From Dethiobacter sp. (GTDB lineage Bacteria > Bacillota_D > Dethiobacteria > Dethiobacterales > Dethiobacteraceae): a stretch of 13,283 nt of DNA. Location: assembly GCA_018333395.1 (NCBI GenBank), contig JAGXSQ010000082.1:1-13283 (forward strand). The letters run 5' to 3'. The position numbers and the translations under genes are program-made. This document shows positions 1 to 9,424 of the stretch, in pieces. The first letter of the stretch is position 1; every line of letters starts with the position of its first letter. Below the pieces are notes generated by a model. The model saw only the letters and a list, made by a program, of their open reading frames with translations. It ran no database searches and was not told the origin of the DNA.

Positions 1-139
1 CGTTTCAATCCACGCCCCCGCGCGGGGGGCGACGGTGCGCCGACGATGGCCTGAGCCGTTCGAGTCTTGTTTCAATCCACGCCCCCGCGCGGGGGGCGAC
101 ACGGACAGGTGCTACAAAAAGCTTTATATTGTCGTTTCA

Positions 140-334
<195 letters not shown>

Positions 335-528
335 TCAATCCACGCCCCCGCGCGGGGGGCGACATAAGTATGTTGTGGCGCCTGTTGGCAAGCATTTGTT
401 TCAATCCACGCCCCCGCGCGGGGGGCGACCGTGCTGGTTCAAGTTCACGGGCGGCTTCTCTCCGTTTCAATCCACGCCCCCGCGCGGGGGGCGACTCTTG
501 AGAAAGAGCAAGCCAGAGACCTCGACTA

Positions 529-729
<201 letters not shown>

Positions 730-797
730 TCAATCCACGCCCCCGCGCGGGGGGCGACGCTCGGTACTGCTATCGGCACTGAAGCATCCAAGTTTCA

Positions 798-1313
<516 letters not shown>

Positions 1314-1792
1314 TTATCTGGGTTTCAATCCACGCCCCCGCGCGGGGGGCGACCCAGGTAAAGGTTCTGGAGAGCACGTACAATGTCGGTTTCAATCCAC
1401 GCCCCCGCGCGGGGGGCGACGTCAATTCGTAGCCATCGACCAGTACGAAGGCGAGTTTCAATCCACGCCCCCGCGCGGGGGGCGACTCCTGCATCACCTG
1501 GTGGTTGAGGGTGGCGTGGATGTTTCAATCCACGCCCCCGCGCGGGGGGCGACGCAGGCACGCGCAGATGCCTGGCGGGCGATGCACGTTTCAATCCACG
1601 CCCCCGCGCGGGGGGCGACTACCGCGCTGCCTGGCTGCACATCAAGCCACTGGAGTTTCAATCCACGCCCCCGCGCGGGGGGCGACATCAAGGTGCCGCG
1701 ACTGAAGTATGAAGCACAAGTTTCAATCCACGCCCCCGCGCGGGGGGCGACCTGCTCCTCGTCTCCCGCGCCCAGCTGGTGCGGATGTTTCA

Positions 1793-2029
<237 letters not shown>

Positions 2030-2057
2030 CTAGGGCGAGTCCTCGGTTAGCGTTTCA

Positions 2058-2288
<231 letters not shown>

Positions 2289-2565
2289 TTACGCGGTCTA
2301 CAGTACACGTAAACACGTTTCAATCCACGCCCCCGCGCGGGGGGCGACAACGCGCTGTGGCTCATCCAGTCGGTAACGATGGTTTCAATCCACGCCCCCG
2401 CGCGGGGGGCGACGCCAGCGTCGCTCTTTAAAAGTTTCGCAATTGAGTTTCAATCCACGCCCCCGCGCGGGGGGCGACACGACTTCATTTTGCTTTCCGT
2501 GAAATCGGTGTCGTTTCAATCCACGCCCCCGCGCGGGGGGCGACTCACCGGCGTAATTCCGTTTA

Positions 2566-3176
<611 letters not shown>

Positions 3177-3179
3177 TCA

Positions 3180-3506
<327 letters not shown>

Positions 3507-3601
3507 TCAATCCACGCCCCCGCGCGGGGGGCGACGGGCCACGTTGTCACGCGCCAGGTCCCCTTTGTCGTTTCAATCCACGCCCCCGCGCGGGGGGCGA
3601 C

Positions 3602-3610
3602 AGTATACCA
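3602..3610 (-). promoter_or_regulatory. Extended -10-like motif at the leader/repeat junction
   Basis: On the minus strand the last nine leader bases read TGGTATACT, a TGn extended -10 with five of six matches to TATAAT. No convincing -35 lies 17 nt upstream. A start about 7 nt downstream would fall inside the first repeat and destroy the 5' arm of its hairpin, so this may be a leader-anchoring signal for integration rather than the main promoter. Another weak candidate is TCTGAA (3688-3693) and CATAAT (3665-3670), 17 nt apart. Confidence 0.25.
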
Positions 3611-3648
3611 CAAATCCTTATAATTCATGGGCTTGCATAACAACTTTT

Positions 3649-3766
3649 CGCGAACCATTTGAATATTATGTTTGTTGTCTCTATATTTTCAGATGAAAGT
3701 GACAAATTCGTAATACATATAGGGTGTGCGATAGCTCACAATATTTCTGTTAGCATCCGGTTCGCG
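3649..3766. repeat. 8-bp inverted repeat framing the leader core
   Basis: CGCGAACC at 3649-3656 and GGTTCGCG at 3759-3766 are perfect inverted copies about 100 bp apart, enclosing the AT-rich middle of the leader. The GC-rich arms stand out. They could be paired protein sites or chance; roughly one such pair is expected in several leaders of this size. Confidence 0.35.
3725..3740. promoter_or_regulatory. CRP/FNR-like palindrome in the leader
   Basis: The + strand reads TGTGC-GATAGC-TCACA, nine of ten matches to the two half-sites of the CRP consensus TGTGA-N6-TCACA. It sits about 125 bp upstream of the first repeat in the direction of array transcription. CRP-type regulators are known to control cas genes in some bacteria; whether one binds here is an inference from the motif alone. 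Confidence 0.3.
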
Positions 3767-3768
3767 CT

Positions 3769-4059
3769 TCATATAATTAATGAACCTTCTGGATCAAACG
3801 CAGCTTTTGCACCTACATGCTCCACCCTCCTCCTCCAGTTGTTTCCAAGGGAATAATATCGTAAGCTGTCTTCATCTTTATTGATTATTTTTTCCAATTT
3901 GTTTTTCAGCATGACAAACTGCGCTGGATCTAGAAGACATTCAAATACCGAGTTTTGAACCCTTTGCCCAAAATTAACACATTGTTTTGCTACATTCCGC
4001 AATCTTTTTCTTCCTTCCGGTGAAGTTGTGCTTACATCGTAAGTAATCAATACCATCAT
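3769..4059 (-). CDS. cas2: CRISPR-associated endonuclease Cas2
   Basis: Cas2 (96 aa) is the dimeric core of the Cas1-Cas2 integrase that inserts new spacers at the leader end of the array. The sequence begins MMVLITYDVST, with the conserved beta-1 strand and Asp8, the usual metal-site residue. The length fits the family (about 85-100 aa), and the WRRRVEHVG segment near the C terminus is typical of the I-C group. AGGAGG at 4071-4076 lies 11 nt before the first ATG and 14 nt before the second, which favours the first. It is the last gene of the operon, 15 bp after cas1, and its ribosome binding site overlaps the cas1 stop codon, suggesting translational coupling. The leader follows immediately. 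The gene looks intact. Confidence 0.96.
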   Translation of the reverse strand: MMVLITYDVSTTSPEGRKRLRNVAKQCVNFGQRVQNSVFECLLDPAQFVMLKNKLEKIINKDEDSLRYYSLGNNWRRRVEHVGAKAAFDPEGSLII

Positions 4060-4074
4060 GGCTTCGTAATCCTC

Positions 4075-5106
4075 CTATTTCCAGAAAAATGGAGGGTAAC
4101 AATCAATATCCCCCCTTAGATGCCTGGAAAGCAATAATGCCTGGGCGTATGGCAAGAGACCGACCTGTATTTTTTCTTCAAGAAAGGGATGGGTCAATTC
4201 TTCTTGTTTTCGTTTTTGCCAAGCTTCCAGTACCGTTCTTCTGGCAGTTTCTTTCATGATCACGCCGCCTGACTCTGTGTTAATAAAATCACTGCCATTG
4301 ATCTGTTGCCGGTTAATGAGGCTTAACGCGAGTCTGTCCGCAATGTACGGCCTGAACTCCTCCATCAGGTCAAGAGCCAACCCCATTCTTCCCGGCCGGT
4401 CACGATGCAGAAACCCTACATATGGGTCCAGACCAACTGTCTGTAATGCAGCTTTGGTTTCGTGGAGGAGAAGGGTATAGAGAAATGACAGTAAAGCGTT
4501 TACGCTATCCCGGGGCGGACGGCGGTTACGACCCCTCATGAAAAAATGATCTTTTTGGCTGACAATTAACTGATCAAACACTGAAAAATAGTTACGGGCC
4601 GTTTCTCCTTCGATACCTCTCACTTCTCCCAAACCCGGCTCTTTACTCAACTTTAATACATTACGAGCCATTAGTTTAGAGACGCTCGCTATCTCACCTG
4701 ACTCCATTTTGTTACCATAGTCGCTCATGAACCGCCGCAAAACTGTCCTGCAATTAGTAATTTTACCGATGATAAACGCTGATGCCAGCGCTGCGGAATC
4801 TCGTTCCGAATCCGCCAACCGGTATTGCTTTCTTCTTAACAGGACATTACCTCTTGGGATACCTTGAACCGTAGCCAAATGCTTTCCATAACCGGTAAGG
4901 AAGGATACCGCCACCCCTCTTTCCACACACATACCCAGCAGCGCTGGACTGGCGCCCATATGGCCAAAGGTGACGATACCTTCCAAGTAATGAATGGGGG
5001 TTCGCAAGACTTCCTTATCGTTGATCCGTACTACCAAATTCTCTCCGTCTTTTGAAAGATACGCCTCGGGATTAGTCACGTATAGCACGTTCAGCATTTT
5101 ACGCAT
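4075..5106 (-). CDS. cas1: CRISPR-associated endonuclease Cas1, type I-C
   Basis: Cas1 (343 aa) is the integrase that joins prespacers to the leader-repeat junction, acting with Cas2 and Cas4. The N terminus MRKMLNVLYVTNPEAYLSKD is the typical I-C Cas1 start. The expected metal ligands are visible: Glu166 in GIEGETARNYF, His234 in GFLHRDRPG, and Asp246 with Glu249 in ALDLMEEFRP. Length and the C-terminal helices fit the I-C family. The start is supported by GGGAGA about 8-13 nt upstream. It lies 19 bp after cas4 and 15 bp before cas2. Cas4 and Cas1 are separate proteins here, not the Cas4-Cas1 fusion found in some systems. No frameshift or missing motif is seen. Confidence 0.97.
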   Translation of the reverse strand: MRKMLNVLYVTNPEAYLSKDGENLVVRINDKEVLRTPIHYLEGIVTFGHMGASPALLGMCVERGVAVSFLTGYGKHLATVQGIPRGNVLLRRKQYRLADSERDSAALASAFIIGKITNCRTVLRRFMSDYGNKMESGEIASVSKLMARNVLKLSKEPGLGEVRGIEGETARNYFSVFDQLIVSQKDHFFMRGRNRRPPRDSVNALLSFLYTLLLHETKAALQTVGLDPYVGFLHRDRPGRMGLALDLMEEFRPYIADRLALSLINRQQINGSDFINTESGGVIMKETARRTVLEAWQKRKQEELTHPFLEEKIQVGLLPYAQALLLSRHLRGDIDCYPPFFWK

Positions 5107-5125
5107 CTGCTGTTCTCCCTGTCTT

Positions 5126-5815
5126 TTATTCTCTGTTCATCTCTTCCAACAAACCGGCCATATACATTGCCGCTTTTTTACCGCTTCTTCCAAGTTTCGG
5201 CAGACAGATATCTTCCATGGAGCAATTCTTACACCATTTTCCTTTTACAGCCGGTGGAGTAATTCCATGTGTGTACAGCAGATGCATTTTTTCCGCTAAT
5301 ACTTTTACCCTCTCCCTGAGAGTATCGTCAAAATCAACCTGGTGTCTGTGCTTGATTTCGCCATAATACATATAGCCATAGTCTAAGGTGATACCAAGCA
5401 TCTCTTCCAGGCAAATCGCCTGGGCGCACAGCTGAACCTCATCCCTATCGTCAGGTTTTGGTTTGCCTCGTTTGTACTCCACAATATTGTATCTCATACC
5501 GGAGGCATCGTCGGTACGATTTTTCAATCCGCGCTCCCCGTGCGGGGAGCATTGGTGGATTTCAATCACATCAGCTACTCCGTACAGACCTAGGGTTTTA
5601 GATAACAAGGGGACTGAACGGACCGTCTTCACATCGCCGCGCGATTCCATAAAGTACGGATCATCGGCTCTTTGGTGAAGAAGCCTGCCTTCCGCAGTAC
5701 GAAGATTCTCGACCCATTGGCTTTCTACATAGATCAGTCCCCATTGCCTTTCACAGAAGGCAAAATGTTGTATCCCCGAAAGAGGCAGCAGATCGTCTTC
5801 TGAATAATCAGACAT
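5126..5815 (-). CDS. cas4: CRISPR-associated exonuclease Cas4, type I-C
   Basis: Cas4 (229 aa) is an iron-sulfur RecB-like nuclease that trims prespacers and fixes PAM and orientation for Cas1-Cas2. Visible features are Cys21 in FAFCERQW and Cys195, Cys198 and Cys204 in CKNCSMEDIC (4Fe-4S ligands), His47 in GRLLHQRA, Asp82 in GVADVIE, Glu113 and Lys115 in VEYKRG, and Gln128 in EVQLCAQA. I start at 5815 because MSDYSEDDLLPLSG is the usual I-C N terminus and GGTGAGG precedes it; a start at 5845 would add 10 residues and overlap cas7. The odd part is residues 89-99, CSPHGERGLKN, encoded by a sequence resembling a CRISPR repeat (5519-5551). It falls in a loop between VIEIHQ and the VEYKRG strand that is variable in the family, so the nuclease core looks intact. 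Confidence 0.95.
   Translation of the reverse strand: MSDYSEDDLLPLSGIQHFAFCERQWGLIYVESQWVENLRTAEGRLLHQRADDPYFMESRGDVKTVRSVPLLSKTLGLYGVADVIEIHQCSPHGERGLKNRTDDASGMRYNIVEYKRGKPKPDDRDEVQLCAQAICLEEMLGITLDYGYMYYGEIKHRHQVDFDDTLRERVKVLAEKMHLLYTHGITPPAVKGKWCKNCSMEDICLPKLGRSGKKAAMYMAGLLEEMNRE
5521..5551 (-). repeat. CRISPR-repeat-like hairpin inside cas4
   Basis: Read on the minus strand (the cas4 mRNA sense) this is GCTCCCC-GCAC-GGGGAGC followed by GCGGATTGAAAA. It keeps the I-C repeat plan: a GC-rich stem (7 bp plus a basal U-G pair) and a tail of which 9 of 11 bases match the array handle UGGAUUGAAAC. The stem sequence differs from the local repeats (CTCCCC, not CCCCCC) but is paired on both sides, as in other I-C repeat variants. 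The peptide phase also matches: array repeats translate to [10 protein letters not shown] in the same frame relation in which cas4 gives SPHGERGLK. It is therefore an in-frame repeat relic or a functional copy, not a fragment of the present array. Confidence 0.85.
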
Positions 5816-5831
5816 CAATGCCTCACCCCGA

Positions 5832-6737
5832 CTAAAGACCGTCAATAATTTCAGGCACTAATCCGCTTAATGCTTGGAGCTCAATGTCATAATCAGCAAT
5901 ATTCTTTGGTTCAGTCACGCCGGCTTTTAAAGCTATCATTAGTGAACGATGAACCTTTGCGGAAGGGTACTGCCCGATTTTGCAATTGTGCTTCCACCAA
6001 TAAACCTTAAGGATCTCCATACTGCCTTCAGGCCTAGCCGATGAAGCGTCATTTTCGAACATTTTTTTCAAAGCCTGTTTGATAGCTTCCGCATCTTCAT
6101 CGCTGAAACCGGTTTTGCTGGCCAATTGTGGATTCATGCTTCCGTAAAAAACATACACCCCGTGGTCAATCCGATGTTTCATTCCCATAGTATCCGAGGC
6201 CTTCTTTGTCCCATCACCTTCACCGCTCACGCTTTTTGTTATTTGTATACTGGATATGCTTACCGGGCTGACGCTGAAAGCTGGATGAATAGACACCGGG
6301 CCACGGATTCCAATGGAAATGCCTTTATCGTCTCCCTTTGTCTCACCGCTTTCCACTGCTGCTACTTTTTTTTTGGTGCCGCCTTTACCTTTATACGCAA
6401 AGACCTGTCCAAAAGCCCTAACATCTATCCATTTCTTGCATGCTGCTTCCCGATACTTTTTTTCATCTTTCATATCTATTGATTTCAAGTCCCCTTCAGC
6501 TCTCTCACGAAGGCTCTTATACTCATCAACCCTGTTGTCATCAGACTGAACAAAAATGGAATACCCTGCTTCCATCAAACGATTCCGTATTTTCCGCTTA
6601 ATACAGACATCAGAAATTTCTCCGTACCCATCATAGTTGACACGGGGCCGGTTTCCGTTTAATGGGTCGCCGTTCGGATTTGCATTCTTCACACTTACAA
6701 TCACCGAAAAATCAATTTTGTTTGTCAAGTTTTCCAT
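5832..6737 (-). CDS. cas7: Cascade backbone protein Cas7 (Csd2), type I-C
   Basis: Cas7 (301 aa) is the RNA-binding backbone subunit that coats the crRNA spacer in several copies in the I-C Cascade. The N terminus has an RRM-like strand and the family signature NANPNGDPLNGNRPR (about residues 18-32), then DVCIKRKIRN (43-52). The C-terminal half contains DHGVYVFYGSMNP and MEILKVYWWKHN, both typical of Csd2. AGGAGG stands 7 nt before the ATG. The 59-bp gap to cas8c (6738-6796) is the longest in the operon and shows no terminator; a separate strong ribosome binding site there fits the need for more Cas7 than Cas8c. The stop codon lies 16 bp before the chosen cas4 start. Length is within the family range. 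Confidence 0.96.
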   Translation of the reverse strand: MENLTNKIDFSVIVSVKNANPNGDPLNGNRPRVNYDGYGEISDVCIKRKIRNRLMEAGYSIFVQSDDNRVDEYKSLRERAEGDLKSIDMKDEKKYREAACKKWIDVRAFGQVFAYKGKGGTKKKVAAVESGETKGDDKGISIGIRGPVSIHPAFSVSPVSISSIQITKSVSGEGDGTKKASDTMGMKHRIDHGVYVFYGSMNPQLASKTGFSDEDAEAIKQALKKMFENDASSARPEGSMEILKVYWWKHNCKIGQYPSAKVHRSLMIALKAGVTEPKNIADYDIELQALSGLVPEIIDGL

Positions 6738-6796
6738 GACAATCCTCCTTGCTATATTTTTTCAATTTAATTACACATGACCCTTTGTAGTTCAAC

Positions 6797-7177
6797 TCAA
6801 TTTTCATCATCTTCATTATCTGCTGCTTTCTGTTTCCAAAGTCCCTCACGTTGGCAGTGATACCCAAGCAAAAATTCTCCGCTGAGTTTCTTATCGCTCG
6901 TAAAATCCTCAGGCGTAAACTGGGCAATCACTTCAGATATCAAGCGTTGCCTTTTTAGTGACATCCCGCCCAGCCGAGCTTTGTATGGTCCCAGCGCCAG
7001 CTCGATTGTTCTCCAGGTGGAATAGGGATGATCCGCAAATCGGTGCATCAGTCTGGCGGCAGTTGTTGGACGGTCTTCCCCGGCTTTTTTCAATGCCCAC
7101 TCCTCTAGACTCTCTGCTAGGGCCAATAACCTGCCATAAAGATAGTCCCTTGTTTTCCGGTTTTCATCTAAAGCCAT
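6797..7177 (-). CDS. cas11c: Internal small subunit Cas11c, translated from within cas8c
   Basis: In type I-C systems the Cascade small subunit is made by internal initiation near the 3' end of cas8c (established for the I-C and related systems). Here the in-frame ATG at 7175-7177 starts [20 protein letters not shown], and GGAGGA (7185-7190) stands 7 nt before it, as good as the sites of the separate genes. The product would be 126 aa, about 14 kDa, mostly helical, matching the expected size. It shares the Cas8c stop codon. An upstream in-frame ATG three codons earlier overlaps the ribosome binding site and is not preferred. The call rests on start-site context and family knowledge; expression is not shown. 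Confidence 0.8.
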   Translation of the reverse strand: MALDENRKTRDYLYGRLLALAESLEEWALKKAGEDRPTTAARLMHRFADHPYSTWRTIELALGPYKARLGGMSLKRQRLISEVIAQFTPEDFTSDKKLSGEFLLGYHCQREGLWKQKAADNEDDEN

Positions 7178-8707
7178 ATCAAATTCCTCCATTTCATGAA
7201 ATTTTCTGTAAAGCGCACAGGCTATGCTGAGCGTTTTTTTCCATTCCCAAACTTCCATACCTACCCGGTTGGAGGCACGCCGGACAACTACCTCAACCAA
7301 ATCCCTCGGTAATTTTTGCCCATCGATGATACAGGGGAGAATCCTTTCCACAGTTGCATTGCGGAGTTTCTCGTCAACTTTGCTGCCGAAAGCCGCTTCC
7401 GCTATATCGCCCGGAGCGGGCGCACCAACAAACCTAATATTTACTTTTTTACTCTTACCTGCCTGAACATCAATCACCTCTTTTGAGAGGTAGTCGTGAA
7501 TCCAGCAGCATGTTTTATGCCAATTTTCTATCCTGTTTAAAAAATCCGACCCTGTCAGCTCACGATAGAGAGAAATAGCCATGCGCCCTTGTGTCGCCGA
7601 GTCCAGCCCCATTACAACAATATCAGTTGTATCACCGAGATTTGCGCTGTACCCAGCAATTTTTTTGTTTAGCCTAAGCGCAAAATCCTGGGCAGTTGAT
7701 GCGTGAGATTCCGAATCGCTTTGGATATCATCAAACCCTAACACCGAAAAAGTATCTGCCAATGGATCAGGCACCGATTCCCCTGTGGTGGCCCAAGCCA
7801 CGATTGCCTGATCCCCTCTTTTATAACCTTGTCTGCTTATCATCCAGCGCAGTGCATTATGAGCTTTCTGGGTTACCACAAAACCCACCCCGCAAGCCTG
7901 TTCAGCTATCATAAAACGGCCGCGAAAGGTAAACCCACTAATATCATTAGAAGAAATGAGTTTGGCTTTGTCACCATCATTTCTTATTTTTGCCGGATGT
8001 TGTTCGGCGGCGGGGATCTCGACGCCGGTAACATAACATAGGGTGTTTATTACTTTAATTGATGAATAATACTTTATCCAGCTTTCAAATAGGCTCGAAT
8101 CAGTCCAGACTGCATCCTGGGGGTCATTGGGAATTTCGACTATCCAGCGGACGAAGGCCTCCATCTGGTCAGGGTTTGAAGATACCCCAAAAATATCCGG
8201 AACGTCGCCTCCAGCTCGCTTTTCCCATTCGCCCACGAGTTTCCCATCGCTTCCAATATGCAAGATCTTATTTTCAACCAGATCTTTTATCACGGTTCCT
8301 TTTTCAATATACCTTAAAACTGCTTCTGCTTTTGGATGCGAATGCTTTGATTCACACCATTTCTCCAATTCGTCTCGATAAAGTTTAAAGTAATCGGCTT
8401 TGCTTCCCCCATATTCTTTATAATCCGCCGCCACATATTGCAATTTATCACATAACGGATGAGGGGCTGGACCACTCGTCCTCCCTCCCGAACTTTTTTC
8501 CGTACACGGGATAACAGTTCTGGCTTCGTTTTTAGGTACCACTCTCGCCCGCCTGAAATTACCATCCAAATCGATGGCAATTTCTATCTGCGACTTCTGG
8601 GTAGTATGACAAATCGGCAGGAGAGGCATTTTGTTTTCATTAGAGCTGGGCCCGGTTATAGACTGGCAGTTTTCATAGGTTTCATAAAGTTTCTCTATCC
8701 AACTCAT
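6797..8707 (-). CDS. cas8c: Cascade large subunit Cas8c (Csd1)
   Basis: Cas8c (636 aa from this start) is the large subunit of the I-C Cascade, expected to recognise the PAM and recruit Cas3. I start at 8707: [14 protein letters not shown] is the usual Csd1 N terminus, GGAGGTG lies 8 nt upstream, and the ATG overlaps the cas5c stop codon as ATGA. The reading frame is open a further 36 codons upstream (to 8815), but that part lies inside cas5c and has no family likeness. Recognisable segments include [19 protein letters not shown] and [16 protein letters not shown]. The last 126 codons also encode the small subunit Cas11c from an internal start, described separately. The C terminus ends in the acidic tail DNEDDEN. 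No disruption is seen. Confidence 0.95.
   Translation of the reverse strand: MSWIEKLYETYENCQSITGPSSNENKMPLLPICHTTQKSQIEIAIDLDGNFRRARVVPKNEARTVIPCTEKSSGGRTSGPAPHPLCDKLQYVAADYKEYGGSKADYFKLYRDELEKWCESKHSHPKAEAVLRYIEKGTVIKDLVENKILHIGSDGKLVGEWEKRAGGDVPDIFGVSSNPDQMEAFVRWIVEIPNDPQDAVWTDSSLFESWIKYYSSIKVINTLCYVTGVEIPAAEQHPAKIRNDGDKAKLISSNDISGFTFRGRFMIAEQACGVGFVVTQKAHNALRWMISRQGYKRGDQAIVAWATTGESVPDPLADTFSVLGFDDIQSDSESHASTAQDFALRLNKKIAGYSANLGDTTDIVVMGLDSATQGRMAISLYRELTGSDFLNRIENWHKTCCWIHDYLSKEVIDVQAGKSKKVNIRFVGAPAPGDIAEAAFGSKVDEKLRNATVERILPCIIDGQKLPRDLVEVVVRRASNRVGMEVWEWKKTLSIACALYRKFHEMEEFDMALDENRKTRDYLYGRLLALAESLEEWALKKAGEDRPTTAARLMHRFADHPYSTWRTIELALGPYKARLGGMSLKRQRLISEVIAQFTPEDFTSDKKLSGEFLLGYHCQREGLWKQKAADNEDDEN
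7185..7190 (-). promoter_or_regulatory. Internal ribosome binding site for Cas11c
   Basis: GGAGGA on the minus strand, 7 nt before the internal ATG of cas8c. It encodes Glu-Glu in the [10 protein letters not shown] stretch, so both the protein sequence and the Shine-Dalgarno role may constrain it. Confidence 0.75.
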
Positions 8708-9423
8708 CGCATATTCACCTCCCCGCAATACCCCTCCAAGAGTCCTTCCTCGTCCAACCCGATTGACGCAGGTGGGTTTGCCGACATCGACTTGATAAAC
8801 TTGCGGATAGTACACTCTTCCGGACGGATAAATTCCAAAATACCATTGACCATCTTTGGCCGCCAGAACCTGGCGTTAAGTTGATTTTTCCCTGATTCTT
8901 CAGGATAATCAAAACCATGAAACATTAAACCAAAGGTTAGCTCCCCATATTGGTCGTAAAATCCCTGACCTTCACCAAAACTGCAGGGTTCTACATAGCC
9001 CTGGCATTCACGTGACCCCAAAAAAATATCTCTCCTGCCACCCCTTTCAATCATCCGTCTGGCGACAAAATAATGTTTGTTTTCATTCCGGTCATTTTCC
9101 ATATCTTCCCGGTTCAGGTTCCACTTGAAATGTGCCTGCACTTGGTACTCCACATCAGAAAGATAGGTATAAATCGCTAGTGAATTACCGCCACCGTAAT
9201 TAATTGGCTTTGCGCTCCTTGATTGCGTTTTGATCGCTTTCATCACCCGCACTTTATCGATAACCCAGAAAATGGTCGGTTTCCAGTATGCTGATTCTAA
9301 GATTCCCTTAATGGCCTGATAAGTTGGAATCTGGTATGAGCACTTTTCTCCGCCGATTTTGGTCAGCGGGTCGGTGAACAAGGCATATTTACCGTAAACT
9401 TTAAATTCAACCTTGTTTTCCAT
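8704..9423 (-). CDS. cas5c: crRNA-processing endoribonuclease Cas5c (Cas5d)
   Basis: In type I-C, Cas5 replaces Cas6: it cuts each repeat at the base of the hairpin, leaving an 11-nt 5' handle, and stays in Cascade. With the start at 9423 the protein is 239 aa and the catalytic triad falls at Tyr46, Lys116 and His117, the same numbers as in the studied Bacillus halodurans enzyme; this supports the start. Context: [10 protein letters not shown] holds Tyr46, [12 protein letters not shown] holds Lys116-His117. AGGAGG lies 6 nt before this ATG. A TTG five codons upstream is in frame but contains the ribosome binding site. The cas3 stop is 1 nt away and the cas8c ATG overlaps its own stop (ATGA), so translation of the three genes is probably coupled. 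Confidence 0.96.
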   Translation of the reverse strand: MENKVEFKVYGKYALFTDPLTKIGGEKCSYQIPTYQAIKGILESAYWKPTIFWVIDKVRVMKAIKTQSRSAKPINYGGGNSLAIYTYLSDVEYQVQAHFKWNLNREDMENDRNENKHYFVARRMIERGGRRDIFLGSRECQGYVEPCSFGEGQGFYDQYGELTFGLMFHGFDYPEESGKNQLNARFWRPKMVNGILEFIRPEECTIRKFIKSMSANPPASIGLDEEGLLEGYCGEVNMR

Positions 9424-9424
9424 T

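Larger units (their letters stand above)
3602..3768 (-). promoter_or_regulatory. CRISPR leader (167 bp, AT-rich)
   Basis: This non-coding, AT-rich stretch lies between the cas2 stop codon (3769-3771) and the leader-end repeat (3601), the usual place of a I-C leader. It should carry the pre-crRNA promoter and the signals that direct Cas1-Cas2 integration to the first repeat. I see no intrinsic terminator after cas2, so operon transcripts could also read into the array. Inside are a CRP-like palindrome, an 8-bp inverted repeat and an extended -10-like sequence touching the first repeat, listed separately. Confidence 0.85.

Noticed and set aside
5560..5572. Second TTTCAATC in cas4 next to the repeat-like hairpin
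   Set aside because: It encodes the conserved VIEIHQ strand and has no adjoining stem, so the likeness to the repeat end is coincidental.
5816..5845. Longer Cas4 from the ATG at 5845
   Set aside because: It overlaps cas7 and adds residues not usual in I-C Cas4; the start at 5815 has a ribosome binding site.
8708..8815. N-terminal extension of Cas8c by 36 residues
   Set aside because: It lies inside cas5c in another frame, has no Csd1 likeness, and the downstream ATG has a good ribosome binding site and the usual N terminus.
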